Shown piece after piece: positions 8,420-17,957 of a stretch of DNA of 64,000 nucleotides (positions are counted from its first letter, which is position 1; each line of letters starts with the position of its first letter). A program made the position numbers and the translations under genes. Below the pieces are notes generated by a model, which had not been told where the DNA came from, did no database searches, and saw only the letters and a list, made by a program, of their open reading frames with translations. Source of the stretch: JAIPDZ01 sp034522175 (lineage in GTDB: Bacteria > Desulfobacterota > DSM-4660 > Desulfatiglandales > Desulfatiglandaceae); contig JAXHLQ010000001.1 of the NCBI GenBank assembly GCA_034522175.1, forward strand, positions 4,154,001-4,218,000. Direction: 5' to 3'.

Positions 8420-9728
8420 ATGAAACTTATCCTTTTGTTGTTAGACGGCATCGGGGATCGTTCTTATCCCATCCTCGATCACCGGACCCCCCTTCAGGCG
8501 GCCCATACACCGAACCTGGACCGGCTCGCCCAACGGGGGTGCAACGGGCTCTATCATGCCGCCATCCCCGGCCAGTGTCTCCCGAGTGAGACGGCGCATT
8601 TTCTTCTGTTCGGGTACCCACTGGATCGGTTTCCGGGGCGCGGGCTGCTCGAGGCCGTGGGCGACGGGGTCCCTTTTGACAAGGATGATGTCCTCCTTCT
8701 GGCCCACCTCACCAGCATATCGTGGCAAACGCGCGTGCCCATCCTTACCCACGGCCGGCGGGATATTCAAGGCGATCCCCGGGAGATCGAACCGCTTTAT
8801 CAGTCGATGTCGGTCTTCAATACCGGTCAAATCCGGTTTCGACTTCATCAGACCCATTTCAACGATGCCATACTGGTGGCGAAAGGCCCGGTATCCCCTT
8901 ATGTGTCGGATTCAGATCCCATGCGAACCGGCCGGCCCGTGGCCCGGGTCAGCCCCCTGTCAGGAAACCCGGAGCCTGAAAAGAGCACCCGGACCGCCCA
9001 GGCCCTTAATCGCTATCTCTCCCACTGCCACCGCGCCCTATCAGCCCATGATGTGAACCGGCGCAGGATGGATGCGGGACTGCCGCCGGCCAACTTTCTA
9101 ACCACCCTGAGGAGCGGCAGGCGGATCATTCAGATGCCTTTTGAAGAGCGATGGGGCCTCAGTGGTATGGTCATTGCGTCGGGCGGGGTGTACGGGGGTC
9201 TGGCCCACGAACTAAGGCTCGATTTCAGGCGGGCTCAAGACACCGAAGACGTGGGTCGGGATCTTCAGAAACGGATCGGTTTGGCTTTGGGGGATACGGA
9301 TCATGACTTTGTCCATGTGCACACCAAGGCCCCGGATGAGGCCGGGCACGCCGGAGATCCGGAACATAAACGGGCGGTGATCACCCGGCTGGATCAGGGC
9401 CTGAACGAACTGGTGGGTGCAGTGGAAATGCGGAACGATGTGCTGGTGGCCGTCACCGCCGATCACTCCACGCCGAGTGGTTCCACCCTGATCCATTCGG
9501 GTGAGCCGGTGCCCATGACCATCGTGGGACCCGGTGTCCGTCGGAGATGATGTGGCCTCATTCGACGAGATCAGTGCTGCAAACGGCGGTCTCGGACATC
9601 TGCGCGGGCAGGAATTGATGCTGATGATGCTCAATTATGCCAATCGTTCGGTCCTCATGGGGCATCAATTGGGTGACAGGGAAAGACCTTATGTGCCCAG
9701 AGACTACCCTATTTTTCAAATGACATAG
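8420..9728 (+). CDS. apgM: Archaeal-type cofactor-independent phosphoglycerate mutase (ApgM family), frameshifted
   Basis: Alkaline-phosphatase-superfamily enzyme interconverting 3- and 2-phosphoglycerate in glycolysis or gluconeogenesis. It starts with the metal-binding LLLLDGIGDR, has the phospho-acceptor Ser in LPSETAHFLLFGY near residue 55, HVHTKAPDEAGHAGD near 294 and the metal site TADHSTPSG near 351. The first frame stops at 9550 just after VGPGVR, while the family C-terminus (DDVASFDEISAANGGLGHLRG... to 9728) continues in the next frame. Removing one base near 9539-9544 restores RGDDV. Related to phosphonopyruvate decarboxylase-like proteins, so the exact activity is not certain. Confidence 0.85.
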
Positions 9729-10167
9729 CCCGCTGCGTTCTTACGTCTTTTTGGTTCGTATGTTCGATCATAAATCATGAATAATCCACTGGCTCTGCCG
9801 GTGAGAATTGAAAGGTTTCCAGCGCTTCCCACGAGAGTAAAAAAAGACATATTTGACAGGATCTACAGGATGGACGGGATCATTTGCCTCCCGCAGCGCG
9901 GGAGGCAAATACTGCATTCGCTTCGCGAAATGAAACTAAGCAACTTCCAAATGCACATTTCAGTGGGTCCAAGAAAATTCCCAAGAGTTCAAAGATGCTC
10001 AGGGTTGAGTCCAATGGCTTGTATGGTTGCGTCCGGCAACCATACAAAAAAATCCGCTCAATCCCGTAAATCCTGTCCAAAAACCGGTAAGATTCCGGCC
10101 CCTTTCAGGGGCCTTTTTTCATGCCACCAGTGCTGATTGATGGTGCTGATTTGAAGGAGGACATCAT
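9729..10167. repeat. Inverted-repeat element C in a 439-bp gap
   Basis: The arms GACAGGATCTACAGGATGG (9853-9871) and TCCCGTAAATCCTGTCC (10063-10079) enclose hairpins TTTGCCTCCCGC/GCGGGAGGCAAA near 9887-9909 and ATGGTTGC/GGCAACCAT near 10022-10043. GGCCCCTTTCAGGGGCCTTTTTTC at about 10098-10121 is a good Rho-independent terminator. The open frames in this gap are repeat-derived and are not called. Confidence 0.75.
10098..10121 (+). terminator. Rho-independent terminator before the Fe-ADH gene
   Basis: GGCCCCTTTCAGGGGCC forms a 7-bp GC-rich stem followed by TTTTTT. It lies 46 bp before the Fe-ADH start, so that gene probably has its own promoter downstream of or overlapping it. Confidence 0.7.
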
Positions 10168-11320
10168 ATGACATTTGAATTTGCCACCGCCGGCCGGATT
10201 ATCTTCGGCTTGGGGACCGTCAGCAAGGTCGGGCCGTTGGCGGCCGAGATGGGTACAAGGGTCTGCATGGTCACGGGCCGAAACACCCAACGGAGCCGAA
10301 TCCTGACCAGGGAACTCGAGGCCCTTGGGCTTTATTGGACCGTTTTCAGTGTCCCGGGCGAGCCCACCACTGATACCGTTATGGACGGCGCGGCCCACGC
10401 CAGATCAGAAGAGACCGACCTGGTGATCGGTATGGGTGGGGGCAGTGTGGTGGACGCGGGCAAGGCCATTGCCGCACTCTTAACCAATGAAGGAAATCTC
10501 TTGGACTACCTCGAGGTGATCGGAGAGGGGAGGGCGTTAGAGCAGAGACCCGCTCCCTACGTGGCCGTTCCCACCACGGCCGGAACGGGTGCTGAGGTCA
10601 CCAAAAATGCGGTCATCGAATCTCCTGAACACCGGGTCAAGGTGAGCATGCGGAGCCCCCTGATGGTCCCGCAGGTGGCCGTTGTGGACCCGGAGTTGAC
10701 CCTGTCCATGTCGCGGGAGGTAACCGCGTTCACCGGTCTGGACGCCCTCACCCAACTCATCGAGGCCTTTGTGTCCAAAAAGGCGACGCCCTTGACGGAC
10801 GGCATCTGCCGAGAAGGCCTGATTCGTGCAACAGCCCTGCCCATGGCCTGTGCGGATGGATCCGACATAAACGCCCGGGAAGCCATGTCCCTGTCCAGCC
10901 TCTTCAGCGGCCTGGCGCTGGCTAATGGCGGATTGGGAGCGGTTCATGGGTTTGCCGGTCCCTTTGGCGGGATGTTTTCCGCCCCCCACGGTGCGGTCTC
11001 TGCCGCACTCCTGCCCCACGTGATGGCAGCCAACATATCGGTGTTGAAGAAGACCGCTGCCGGTCAGGCCACGTCGGCCCGCTACGACGACATCGCCCGC
11101 ATCCTCACCAGAGACCCCGCAGCCGAGGGCAGGGAATGGGGTGGATTGGGTGCAACGACTTTGTGAAGTCCTGCACGTGCCATCCCTGGCCGAACTGGGC
11201 TTGACGACGTCGGAAATCCCCCCACTCGTTCAAAAGGCCCGGAGGGCCAGCAGCATGAAAGGCAATCCCGTGGAGTTGAGTGAAAGAGAGTTGACAAGAG
11301 TACTCGAAAATGCCCTATGA
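10168..11320 (+). CDS. Iron-containing alcohol dehydrogenase, frameshifted near the C-terminus
   Basis: Group III (Fe-ADH) NAD(P)-dependent oxidoreductase. The nucleotide-binding GMGGGSVVDAGKA lies near residues 90-102, TTAGTGAEVTKNAV near 134-147, and the metal site with D/H residues (AFTGLDALTQLIEAF; GAVHGFAGPFGG; SAPHGAVSA) near 188-278. AAGGAGG sits 9 bp before ATG 10168. The first frame ends at 11166, but the conserved end (DWVQRLCEVL ... ASSMKGNPVELSERELTRVL) continues in the next frame to 11320. Dropping one G from the GGGG near 11138 gives EWVDWVQRL. Substrate unknown. Confidence 0.88.
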
Positions 11321-11368
11321 TCTCATGTGCAGTCCGTCTGAAAGCAGGAATTAGTGCTGAAAATTTTA

Positions 11369-11557
11369 GACAGGATTTACAGGATTGTCAGGATCATTTG
11401 CCCCTTTCCTGAGGAAAAGGGCAAAAAACATCGTTTTCAACGATACGTGATTAATCGAATAAAGCTCTTTTCGCGAAGCGATTTGTTATTTTGAATTTCA
11501 TCTGGAAATTCAAAATGAACCAAAAACATCTGTTCAATCCTGTAAATCCTGTCAAAA
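11369..11557. repeat. Inverted-repeat element D
   Basis: The arms are GACAGGATTTACAGGATTGTC (11370-11390) and TCCTGTAAATCCTGTC (11538-11553). Inner hairpins: TTGCCCCTTTCC/GGAAAAGGGCAA near 11398-11424 and GAATTTC/GAAATTC near 11494-11512. It lies between the convergent Fe-ADH and hypothetical genes. Confidence 0.75.
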
Positions 11558-11579
11558 ACAAGCAGTTTTTTTAAAGGTT

Positions 11580-12308
11580 TCAAGCGTTTTCTACCAACAA
11601 ATACTGATCCGGCTTGAGCCGCGCAAAAATCGCCGCTCCGGGGCACGGTGCCACCAGCTTTTTGGGGTACTCGCTGCCGAGGATCTGAAACAATTCCACG
11701 CAGCACGAGCATAGGTGGGCACTGCGGTCAATGGAGTAGGGGATTTTTGCTCCGTTTTCCCGGATGAAAAACCGGGGATGAATGAAGTTGGCATGATTGG
11801 CCGTGTGACTGAGATAAAGAAAATCGTAGTCGCTCACATCGGAACCCAACCGCCTGGCCCACCGGAGATAGATGTTTTTGTCCCTTTGATCAATCTCTGC
11901 CCACTGTGAAGGGACCTGTTTCACAAATTCCGGGTCTTTCACCATTTCCTCTTTGTCCTGGGTGGTGGCCAGCGTGGGCGGCTTAAACTCGGAGCGGGTG
12001 AGGATGGTGGATTTCTGGTCCTCGAAACCCTTGAGTTCAAATGCACTGATGACAAGATAAAGCCCGTTCTTGTCCGAGGCCCGGTACCAGCTCCCCTGCC
12101 GGGCACAACTGTCGCTCCATATATCCGGTGCCACAACGGAGATCTTGTTGATTTCATCCAAAGGGGTGCAGACGATCCCCTTGGCCCACCGGACCTTGAT
12201 GTTCCGGGACGCCATATCACCCAACAGCCGGTCCTTCTCCCCTTTGGTCATCCAGTAGGTATGTTTGATGTATTTCCGGCTCTTCTTTGGTCTGCTGTTT
12301 TTTGACAT
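11580..12308 (-). CDS. Hypothetical protein, 242 aa
   Basis: No family recognised. The N-terminus is very basic (MSKNSRPKKSRKYIKHTYW) and a CSCCVELF cluster stands near residue 205 with another Cys in APCPGA, so metal binding is possible. No signal peptide or membrane segment is evident. Composition matches its neighbours, which suggests a native gene. It is the only gene between repeat elements D and E. Confidence 0.7.
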   Translation of the reverse strand: MSKNSRPKKSRKYIKHTYWMTKGEKDRLLGDMASRNIKVRWAKGIVCTPLDEINKISVVAPDIWSDSCARQGSWYRASDKNGLYLVISAFELKGFEDQKSTILTRSEFKPPTLATTQDKEEMVKDPEFVKQVPSQWAEIDQRDKNIYLRWARRLGSDVSDYDFLYLSHTANHANFIHPRFFIRENGAKIPYSIDRSAHLCSCCVELFQILGSEYPKKLVAPCPGAAIFARLKPDQYLLVENA

Positions 12309-12371
12309 TTCTCTCTCGTGTGATGCGTATCGATTTATTCGCTCTGCCGGTTAACGCGAAAATACAAACGA

Positions 12372-12472
12372 CATGCTGGACAGGATTAACAGGATTTACA
12401 AGATCATTTGCCCCGGCCGGAAGCCGAGGCAAATAAATCCGGTCAATCATGTAGATCCTGTCAAGACGTAAG
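12372..12472. repeat. Inverted-repeat element E
   Basis: The shortest copy of the family (about 100 bp): arms GACAGGATTAACAGGATTTAC (12379-12399) and ATGTAGATCCTGTC (12450-12463), with one imperfect hairpin, TTGCCCCGGC/GCCGAGGCAA, between. Confidence 0.7.
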
Positions 12473-12489
12473 AAGACGATGCCCCACGC

Positions 12490-13650
12490 CTAAGGCCTCA
12501 ATCTCGGCGGCAAAATCCTCACCTTCCTCAACCCCTCCTTCAGCGATATCGCCTCCTCCGGACAGAACCTGGCACAGATACCGCACCCGAAGCAGGATTC
12601 CGCGTCGCGCTCGGCTTGACCCGCGTCGTTCATCTCGATGGCCTCCATGGGGCACCAGTCCACACAGGTTTCACATCCTGAGCACAGATCCGGGTCGATC
12701 ACCGAAAGGTAATACGTCGAATTGACCAGCGGAAACGCCCCCTCCCGCCAGAGGTTGAGGGTATCGCAGCAGTCTTTGCAGCAATTACAGATGCTGGTCT
12801 CGGGCCGGGTTTCATTGGACCCGGGATGGAAGGCCTTGTGCACCAGCCCCGCTGCTTCAGACTCCTTCATGATCTGAAGGGCCTCTTCCTTGGTGATCAT
12901 GCGGCTGAATCCCTGGGCCACGGTGTGTCGGGCCGACTTGCCGAAGGTAAAACAGTTTTCCACAGGGGCGTTTAAATCACACGGATCTCCCAAAACCGCC
13001 CGCCGCTGACGGCAGAAACAGTGTCCCACCGCAATTTCATCAAACTTGTCAATGATATCTTCCACCGACTGGCTCGGCAGGACGAACTCCTCGGGAACCT
13101 CAACTTTCCGATCCATGGGAATGGTCCTGATGGTCTTCCCCTCTTCCGTTACCCGGGCGGGTACGGTCCGGTCCACAGGGGGAGCCGACTTGAAAATCGG
13201 GACCATGTTGTCATAGTTGGTCTGGACCTGATCCCGGACCTGTTCCATCAAGTGCTGGAACAGTCGGGCCAGCTCACGCTCTTCGTCATTCCATTTAAGT
13301 ACGCCCATGAATTTATATTCCAGCACACCCACCAGCATGAGGGGAAGAATGCGATAGACCATGATGCCGGCGGAATTGGGCTGATTGAAAATGAGCCCTT
13401 TTTGGGCCAGGCTTGTGGCCAGGGCATCAATCTTTTCTTCTGAAAGCCCGCTGGACCCCACCAGTTCCTCCATGGTCTGGGACGGTTTTTGTTGAAACGC
13501 ACCGATGAGGTCCAGCTCATCTGCTTTCGGCCCCACCACGTTTTTGACAATGGCAATGGTGGTCTCGTTGACCGGAAAGGGAAACATCCCCTGTTTGCAG
13601 ATCACGCCGGTGGCCTCTTTGAATTTCGCTTCCAGTGAATCGTTCGTCAT
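12490..13650 (-). CDS. Ferredoxin-type 4Fe-4S protein
   Basis: About 386 aa. The C-terminus holds a bacterial 2x[4Fe-4S] domain, CSGCETCVDWCP and CFGCGICARFCP, the final 60 residues. Upstream are CFCRQRR and a CNCCKDCC cluster near residue 283, which suggests additional metal binding. The N-terminal half resembles a winged-helix-like region (LVGSSGLSEEKIDALATSLAQKGLI). Start 13650 is taken because GGAGATAACC precedes this ATG; the open frame extends to 13776 but only through repeat element F. Likely an electron-transfer partner; the specific redox partner is unknown. Confidence 0.8.
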   Translation of the reverse strand: MTNDSLEAKFKEATGVICKQGMFPFPVNETTIAIVKNVVGPKADELDLIGAFQQKPSQTMEELVGSSGLSEEKIDALATSLAQKGLIFNQPNSAGIMVYRILPLMLVGVLEYKFMGVLKWNDEERELARLFQHLMEQVRDQVQTNYDNMVPIFKSAPPVDRTVPARVTEEGKTIRTIPMDRKVEVPEEFVLPSQSVEDIIDKFDEIAVGHCFCRQRRAVLGDPCDLNAPVENCFTFGKSARHTVAQGFSRMITKEEALQIMKESEAAGLVHKAFHPGSNETRPETSICNCCKDCCDTLNLWREGAFPLVNSTYYLSVIDPDLCSGCETCVDWCPMEAIEMNDAGQAERDAESCFGCGICARFCPEEAISLKEGLRKVRILPPRLRP

Positions 13651-13678
13651 GGTTATCTCCTTCTTGAATAGACTATCT

Positions 13679-13877
13679 TTGGACAGGATTAACGGGATTT
13701 GCAGGATATTTTTTTTGTTTACATTTTCAATTTCCAGAAGAAATTGAAAATACCAAATCCGCCTAACGGCGGACAAGTCTCAGATGCTCGTTTGATTTCC
13801 CATTAGCATGCGCCGTGCTCGTATTCGCCAACGCTAACAACCAAATAATCCTGTCCATCCTGTAAATCCTGTCTAAA
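13679..13877. repeat. Inverted-repeat element F
   Basis: The arms are GACAGGATTAACGGGATTTGC (13680-13700) and ATCCTGTAAATCCTGTC (13857-13873). The inner hairpin TTTTCAATTTC/GAAATTGAAAA (13723-13749) is perfect. It fills the gap between the divergent ferredoxin and glycosyltransferase genes; no obvious promoter is picked out. Confidence 0.75.
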
Positions 13878-13995
13878 ACGCTTTTAAACTATCGTTTTCT
13901 AGGTTCAATATCAAGCAGAATCCGGTTCTTGACATGCGCCTCCCGCCAATGTAAAACCTCAGCAGTTGCAACCCAGCACCAAGTACCCAGTACCC

Positions 13996-15081
13996 ATGAA
14001 AATCCTCTTCCTCGAACCCTTTTTCGGTGGGTCTCATCGGGACTTTGCCGAAGGTCTTGTCGCCCATTCCCGGCACGAGATTGATTTGATCACCCTCCCA
14101 TCTCGGTTTTGGAAATGGCGGATGCGGGGGGCATCGCTCTATTTTATCAAACAAATCCAAAACCTTCATGCCTATGACGCGCTTATTACCACGGATCTCA
14201 TGAGCCTGGCCGATTTCAAGGCTCTCACCGGCAGTGCCTGCCCGCCCGCCCTGGTCTATTTCCACGAGAACCAGCTCACCTATCCCCTGGCACCGGGGGA
14301 GACCATGGACTATCAGTTCGGGTTTACGGACATCACCACGTGTCTAACCGCGGATCGGGTCCTGTTCAACTCCCGGTTCCACCTGGATGCCTTCTTTTCG
14401 GCGTTGCCGAATTTTCTGAATATGATGCCCGAGTTTCGGCCCCGGTGGGTGGTTGAAGCGATTCGATCCAAATCAGGGGTATGTTATCCGGGATGCCGGT
14501 TCCCTGAAACGGGCGATCTAAGCCGAAGCGCCGGCACCGGTCCGCCGCTCATCATCTGGAATCACCGATGGGAATTCGACAAGAATCCGGAGGGTTTTTT
14601 CAACATCCTTGACATGGTGCTCGAACGCGGTCTTGAGTTTCGTCTGGCCCTCCTGGGTGAGAATTTTCAGACCCTGCCCAAGGCGTTTATCTCGGCCCGG
14701 GACCGTTATGGGGATCGTATTGTTCGATATGGATATGTGAAATCCCGGAATGAATACCAACAATGGCTCAGCAGGGGAGATATCGTGATCAGTACGGCGA
14801 CCCAGGAGAACTTCGGTATTTCCGTGGTGGAGGCCATCCGCTACGGCTGCATCCCGCTGCTCCCCAACCGGCTGGCCTATCCCGAGGTCCTCCCCGAGGC
14901 CTATCATGACGGTTTTCTCTACGGGGATGATTCGGAGGCGGTGGACAAGCTCTGCCGGATGATCGCCGATCCGCGCTCCTTTGAACCGGCCAAGGAGGGT
15001 CTATCCAATCATATGGGCCGCTTTTCATGGGAGAGGATGATTGGGTATTACGATGAAGAATTGGAAACGATGGTCCGATAG
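13996..15081 (+). CDS. tRNA-queuosine alpha-mannosyltransferase-like glycosyltransferase (DUF3524/QTMAN family)
   Basis: The N-terminus MKILFLEPFFGGSHRDFAEG and the following RHEIDLITLPSRFWKWRMRG are the hallmark of the DUF3524 domain shared with animal GTDC1/QTMAN, which mannosylates queuosine-34 of tRNA-Asp. The C-terminal half is a GT4-type donor domain with NHRWEFDKNPE near residue 186 and the ENFGISVVEAIRYGCIPLLP motif near 272 binding the sugar nucleotide. Start 13996 aligns with the family start; the open frame begins 10 codons earlier in a low-complexity repeat. Mannosyl-Q as the product in bacteria is inferred from family membership. Confidence 0.8.
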   Translation: MKILFLEPFFGGSHRDFAEGLVAHSRHEIDLITLPSRFWKWRMRGASLYFIKQIQNLHAYDALITTDLMSLADFKALTGSACPPALVYFHENQLTYPLAPGETMDYQFGFTDITTCLTADRVLFNSRFHLDAFFSALPNFLNMMPEFRPRWVVEAIRSKSGVCYPGCRFPETGDLSRSAGTGPPLIIWNHRWEFDKNPEGFFNILDMVLERGLEFRLALLGENFQTLPKAFISARDRYGDRIVRYGYVKSRNEYQQWLSRGDIVISTATQENFGISVVEAIRYGCIPLLPNRLAYPEVLPEAYHDGFLYGDDSEAVDKLCRMIADPRSFEPAKEGLSNHMGRFSWERMIGYYDEELETMVR

Positions 15082-15275
15082 GTTGTTGAGGTTTTCACCC
15101 TGATATCTCAACTTGACAATCTCTTCCGATTGTCGCATGCTTCCGTCATTCTGAAGTCATGTTTTTCAAAACATAAAGCTCTGCGGCTCCGCGCCTCTGT
15201 TCACCCCGTAGGTCCGGGAGATCCTACTGGGGCGCCAGAATTGTGACGGCTCTTCCGCTCCAAGGAGATATCAAC

Positions 15276-16535
15276 ATGCACGAAGGTCACCACCCAATCG
15301 ATCCCGATGCCCAAAGATTAGACTACTATGAAGACGAGATCGAACTGATGGATCTCCTCAGGGTCATCTGGAAATGGAAATACCTGATCCTGGCCGGAAC
15401 CCTTCTGTGTGCCGTAGGGGCGGCCCTTATCAGCCTCAATATGACCAAAATCTACCGGATCGATACGGTGATCTCCCCCGGGGTGGTGAAGGTGGAGCAA
15501 GGCGGCAAGATTATCCACATCGGTTCGGCCCAGGAGATCAAATCCTTCGTTGAGACGGGGGCTCCGCATGGGCGGGTGTTAAAGCGCCTCCAGGTGCCGG
15601 ACCCGGAAGCGTTACCCAAATCCTTAAAATTTGATTTGAAAACGCCCAAAGGCGGAAACGAACTGAAGATCTCCTATGAAACGGCGAGCCCGGAAATGGG
15701 TCTGCAGGTTTTAAGCGAGCTGAACAGGCTTCTGGTGGAAAAGTACGAAAACCTGGTGAGATATTACCGGGAGGAATATGATATCCAGATCCGGTCCAAG
15801 GCCAGTGAGGCCTCCAAGATAGATGAAAAAATAGACAAGGCCAAGAACGGGATCGCCACGGTGGAAGCGGAAATGCAGGCCGATGTGAAGAGCAAAACCA
15901 ACAAAATACAAACGATCAAGGCCCAAATCGCAGCCAAGAAAGCCCAGATCACAAATTTGCAGGAACAGATTTCGGATGTTGAACTGGAGATCGGTCGGAT
16001 CAGTAAAAACACAGACATGCTGATTGAAGAAAGGAATAAATTTCTGGCTACCCGGAAGACGGAGGACGATATCCTTTCAGCCGTAATCTATAGTAATACC
16101 ATTCAACAAAACATCAGCTATTTAAATAGTCTCCGAAGCGCGAAAAACAATACCAACGGTCAGATATATCAGGAAAGGGCCGCTGTGGAGGGTCTGGAAA
16201 ATGCGGTTAAGGACCTTGAAGCCCAGATAGTAACCCTGCAGGACGTAGCCAAATACAAGATACAGAACCTGCAATCACAGCTCAAGGCCCTTGAAAGCGA
16301 AAAAGAATACATCCGGGATGAAATCAAAAACCTGGAATTCAAGAGGGAATACGTTCAAAACATCCAGCTCGTGCAGCCTCCCAGAAAAAGCCTCTTCCCC
16401 ATCAAACCCAAGATAAGACTCAACACGGTCCTGGCCGCAGTGGTGGGACTGTTCATCACGGTCTTTTTGGCCTTTTTTATCGAATACATCTCCAAATACA
16501 AAAGCCGTGAAGCAGAGGATAGTACGCCAGAATAA
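15276..16535 (+). CDS. Wzz/GumC-type polysaccharide chain-length determinant protein
   Basis: About 419 aa. One membrane segment lies near residues 34-54 (YLILAGTLLCAVGAALISL), followed by a Wzz domain, a long periplasmic coiled coil (about 140-340, rich in K/E heptads such as KAQIAAKKAQITNLQEQI), and a second membrane segment at the C-terminus (LAAVVGLFITVFLAFFIEYI). It is a PCP protein that would set polysaccharide chain length in the inner membrane; no kinase domain is present. ATG 15276 follows AAGGAGA at 15262; a GTG at 15243 is in frame but lacks such a site. It is followed by a MarR-EPS regulator, as is usual in EPS loci. Confidence 0.88.
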   Translation: MHEGHHPIDPDAQRLDYYEDEIELMDLLRVIWKWKYLILAGTLLCAVGAALISLNMTKIYRIDTVISPGVVKVEQGGKIIHIGSAQEIKSFVETGAPHGRVLKRLQVPDPEALPKSLKFDLKTPKGGNELKISYETASPEMGLQVLSELNRLLVEKYENLVRYYREEYDIQIRSKASEASKIDEKIDKAKNGIATVEAEMQADVKSKTNKIQTIKAQIAAKKAQITNLQEQISDVELEIGRISKNTDMLIEERNKFLATRKTEDDILSAVIYSNTIQQNISYLNSLRSAKNNTNGQIYQERAAVEGLENAVKDLEAQIVTLQDVAKYKIQNLQSQLKALESEKEYIRDEIKNLEFKREYVQNIQLVQPPRKSLFPIKPKIRLNTVLAAVVGLFITVFLAFFIEYISKYKSREAEDSTPE

Positions 16536-16540
16536 TTTCT

Positions 16541-16626
16541 TTCACAGAAGGCAACAAAGACAAGAAAGGGGTTTCATTTGAAGAAGTCCTTTAATTCTTT
16601 GTTTTCTTCGTTAGCTTCTGTAAAAT
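16541..16626. repeat. Inverted repeat G (TTTCACAGAAGG family)
   Basis: TTTCACAGAAGGCAACAAAG (16543-16562) and the reverse-complement-like CTTTGTTTTCTTCGTTAGCTTCTGTAAAA before 16626 form an interrupted long hairpin between the wzz-like and MarR genes. These arms match the outer arms of element B. Confidence 0.7.
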
Positions 16627-16681
16627 ATCCTTTGGTTTTTCCCCTTGACAATCTCTCCCTCTCTCTATTAAGATTCACGTC

Positions 16682-17080
16682 ATGAATCACACCTTTGAGC
16701 AGGAGATCCATTACCGTCTCTTGACCCTCCTCGGCGATGAGCCCCAGCTCCGTCAATTGGATATGGCCGCGAAGATGGGTATCAGTGTGGGGAAGGTGAA
16801 TTTTTGCCTGTCGGAATTAGCCAAAAAAGGATTGATTAAGGTTAAACGGTTCAAAAGCGCCAAGAATAAGCTCCCCTACACCTACAAACTCACGCCCCGT
16901 GGCATTGAAGAGAAGGGACGCATGACGGTCAGATTCCTGAAAAGGAAGCTGGCCGAATACGAAGAGATCAAGCGCCAGATCGAGGCCCTCACGCTGGAAG
17001 TGGAAAGACACGGCCTCGAGACGCCGTTTGAAAGCGAAACCGATCATCCTTTTTCAGGCCGATCGCCGGCCCACGGCTAA
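16682..17080 (+). CDS. MarR-type winged-helix regulator, EPS-associated (copy 1)
   Basis: A 132-residue wHTH protein matching the EPS-associated MarR type: N-terminal helices (QEIHYRLLTLL), the recognition region MAAKMGISVGKVNFCLSELAKKGLIK, the wing (KLPYTYKLTPRGIEEKG) and a C-terminal coiled-coil helix (KRKLAEYEEIKRQIEALT). It is clearly paralogous to the gene at 22191, with long identical blocks and roughly two thirds identity by eye. It stands immediately downstream of wzz, consistent with control of exopolysaccharide genes; target sites are not identified. Confidence 0.87.
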   Translation: MNHTFEQEIHYRLLTLLGDEPQLRQLDMAAKMGISVGKVNFCLSELAKKGLIKVKRFKSAKNKLPYTYKLTPRGIEEKGRMTVRFLKRKLAEYEEIKRQIEALTLEVERHGLETPFESETDHPFSGRSPAHG

Positions 17081-17491
17081 CGACGCACCACTCACGGCTT
17101 ACGGTATATAGCTTTCCGTAACCCAAGGGGCGGAGCTGTGCTTAGATCCCGCTCAGCAAGGTCGAGACCTTTGAAAAACGTGAGTGTGATGGAAACGTTC
17201 CACCTCCTCCGCAGTCCGGCCAACGCTGAACGTCTTCGACAAGGCATTTATTGAGAAGTTCAAATCCCTATTAAGGTGAAGGGGAGCGGTATCATCTCCG
17301 GGAGGCAGCTGCATCTTATAGGCCCTCAAAACACCTGTTTTTGGGACAGAAACGCTGCAGAATCCATAAGTCGCCGTGGCCCGACCCCCAGCCCCACAAA
17401 AAAATCCCAAAAAATGTTCGCTAAGCCTATGTGTCTGACTTAACATCCTTTTATGGGATATCAATTTTTTTTTACAGGGAGTTGATAAGCA
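17081..17491. promoter_or_regulatory. Gap containing a GGCGGAGCTGT element downstream of MarR-EPS copy 1
   Basis: No gene is supported here. GTAACCCAAGGGGCGGAGCTG at about 17119-17139 is nearly identical to the sequence at about 22660-22680 downstream of the second MarR-EPS copy. It recalls the GGCGGTAGCG ops/JUMPstart element that recruits NusG paralogues at polysaccharide operons; that equivalence is only an idea. Confidence 0.4.
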
Positions 17492-17740
17492 ATGGAAACG
17501 ATAAAGATGCATGTAGATATACCGGATGATCGTCGACTCGTTCTTGACCTTCGCGTCCCTGCCAGCATTCCTACTGGGCGCACGGAGCTTGTGCTTGTCT
17601 TGCATGGACAGAAAAAGGAAGAGCCGCAACGTTCCAGAGAACTGGGTGCCTTCAGAGGGAAGATTCGAATCGCTGAAGATTTTGACAAGCCGCTGGAAGA
17701 TGCGTTCTGGCTGGGGGAGAATCATGAAATATCGCGTTAA
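17492..17740 (+). CDS. Small antitoxin-like protein
   Basis: An 82-residue protein. Its N-terminal half has beta-hairpin-like DIPDDRRLVLDLRVP, and its C-terminus has FRGKIRIAEDFDKPLED, a motif widespread at the toxin-binding end of small antitoxins (DUF2281-like). The usual PIN or RelE partner is not next to it; instead it overlaps the start of hicB by 17 bp, forming a three-gene cluster with hicB and hicA. ATG 17492 lies downstream of an ACAGGGAG ribosome binding site. Confidence 0.6.
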   Translation: METIKMHVDIPDDRRLVLDLRVPASIPTGRTELVLVLHGQKKEEPQRSRELGAFRGKIRIAEDFDKPLEDAFWLGENHEISR

Positions 17741-17957
17741 TCTAAAGAAGACTGATGAAGGGTTTTCCGTCTGGGTACCCGGTCTTCCTGGGTGCTGGTC
17801 GCAAGGAAAATCCGAGGAAGATGCGCTAGAGAATATAAAGGACGCCATTCTAACCTACTTGGAGGTGGCCGAAGACTTGAGCGCTGACAAGGAAACCCGG
17901 TACGTAGAAGTGGCATATGCCCAAGCTGCCAGGTGTGAACCATTTGAGGGCGGTTAA
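17724..17957 (+). CDS. hicB: HicB-family antitoxin
   Basis: A 77-residue partial RNase-H-fold HicB: MKYRVNLKKTDEGFSVWVPG and LPGCWSQGKSEEDALENIKDAI are the classic N-terminal pattern. GGGGGAGA lies 6 bp before ATG 17724. It lacks a separate C-terminal DNA-binding domain, as short HicBs do. It precedes and overlaps hicA by 41 bp, so the pair is translationally coupled; HicB would neutralise HicA and may bind its own promoter. Confidence 0.85.
   Translation: MKYRVNLKKTDEGFSVWVPGLPGCWSQGKSEEDALENIKDAILTYLEVAEDLSADKETRYVEVAYAQAARCEPFEGG

Noticed and set aside
17153..17848. 231-aa open frame on the - strand
   Set aside because: It runs antisense through the antitoxin-like gene and hicB, which have family motifs and ribosome binding sites; its translation shows no family pattern.
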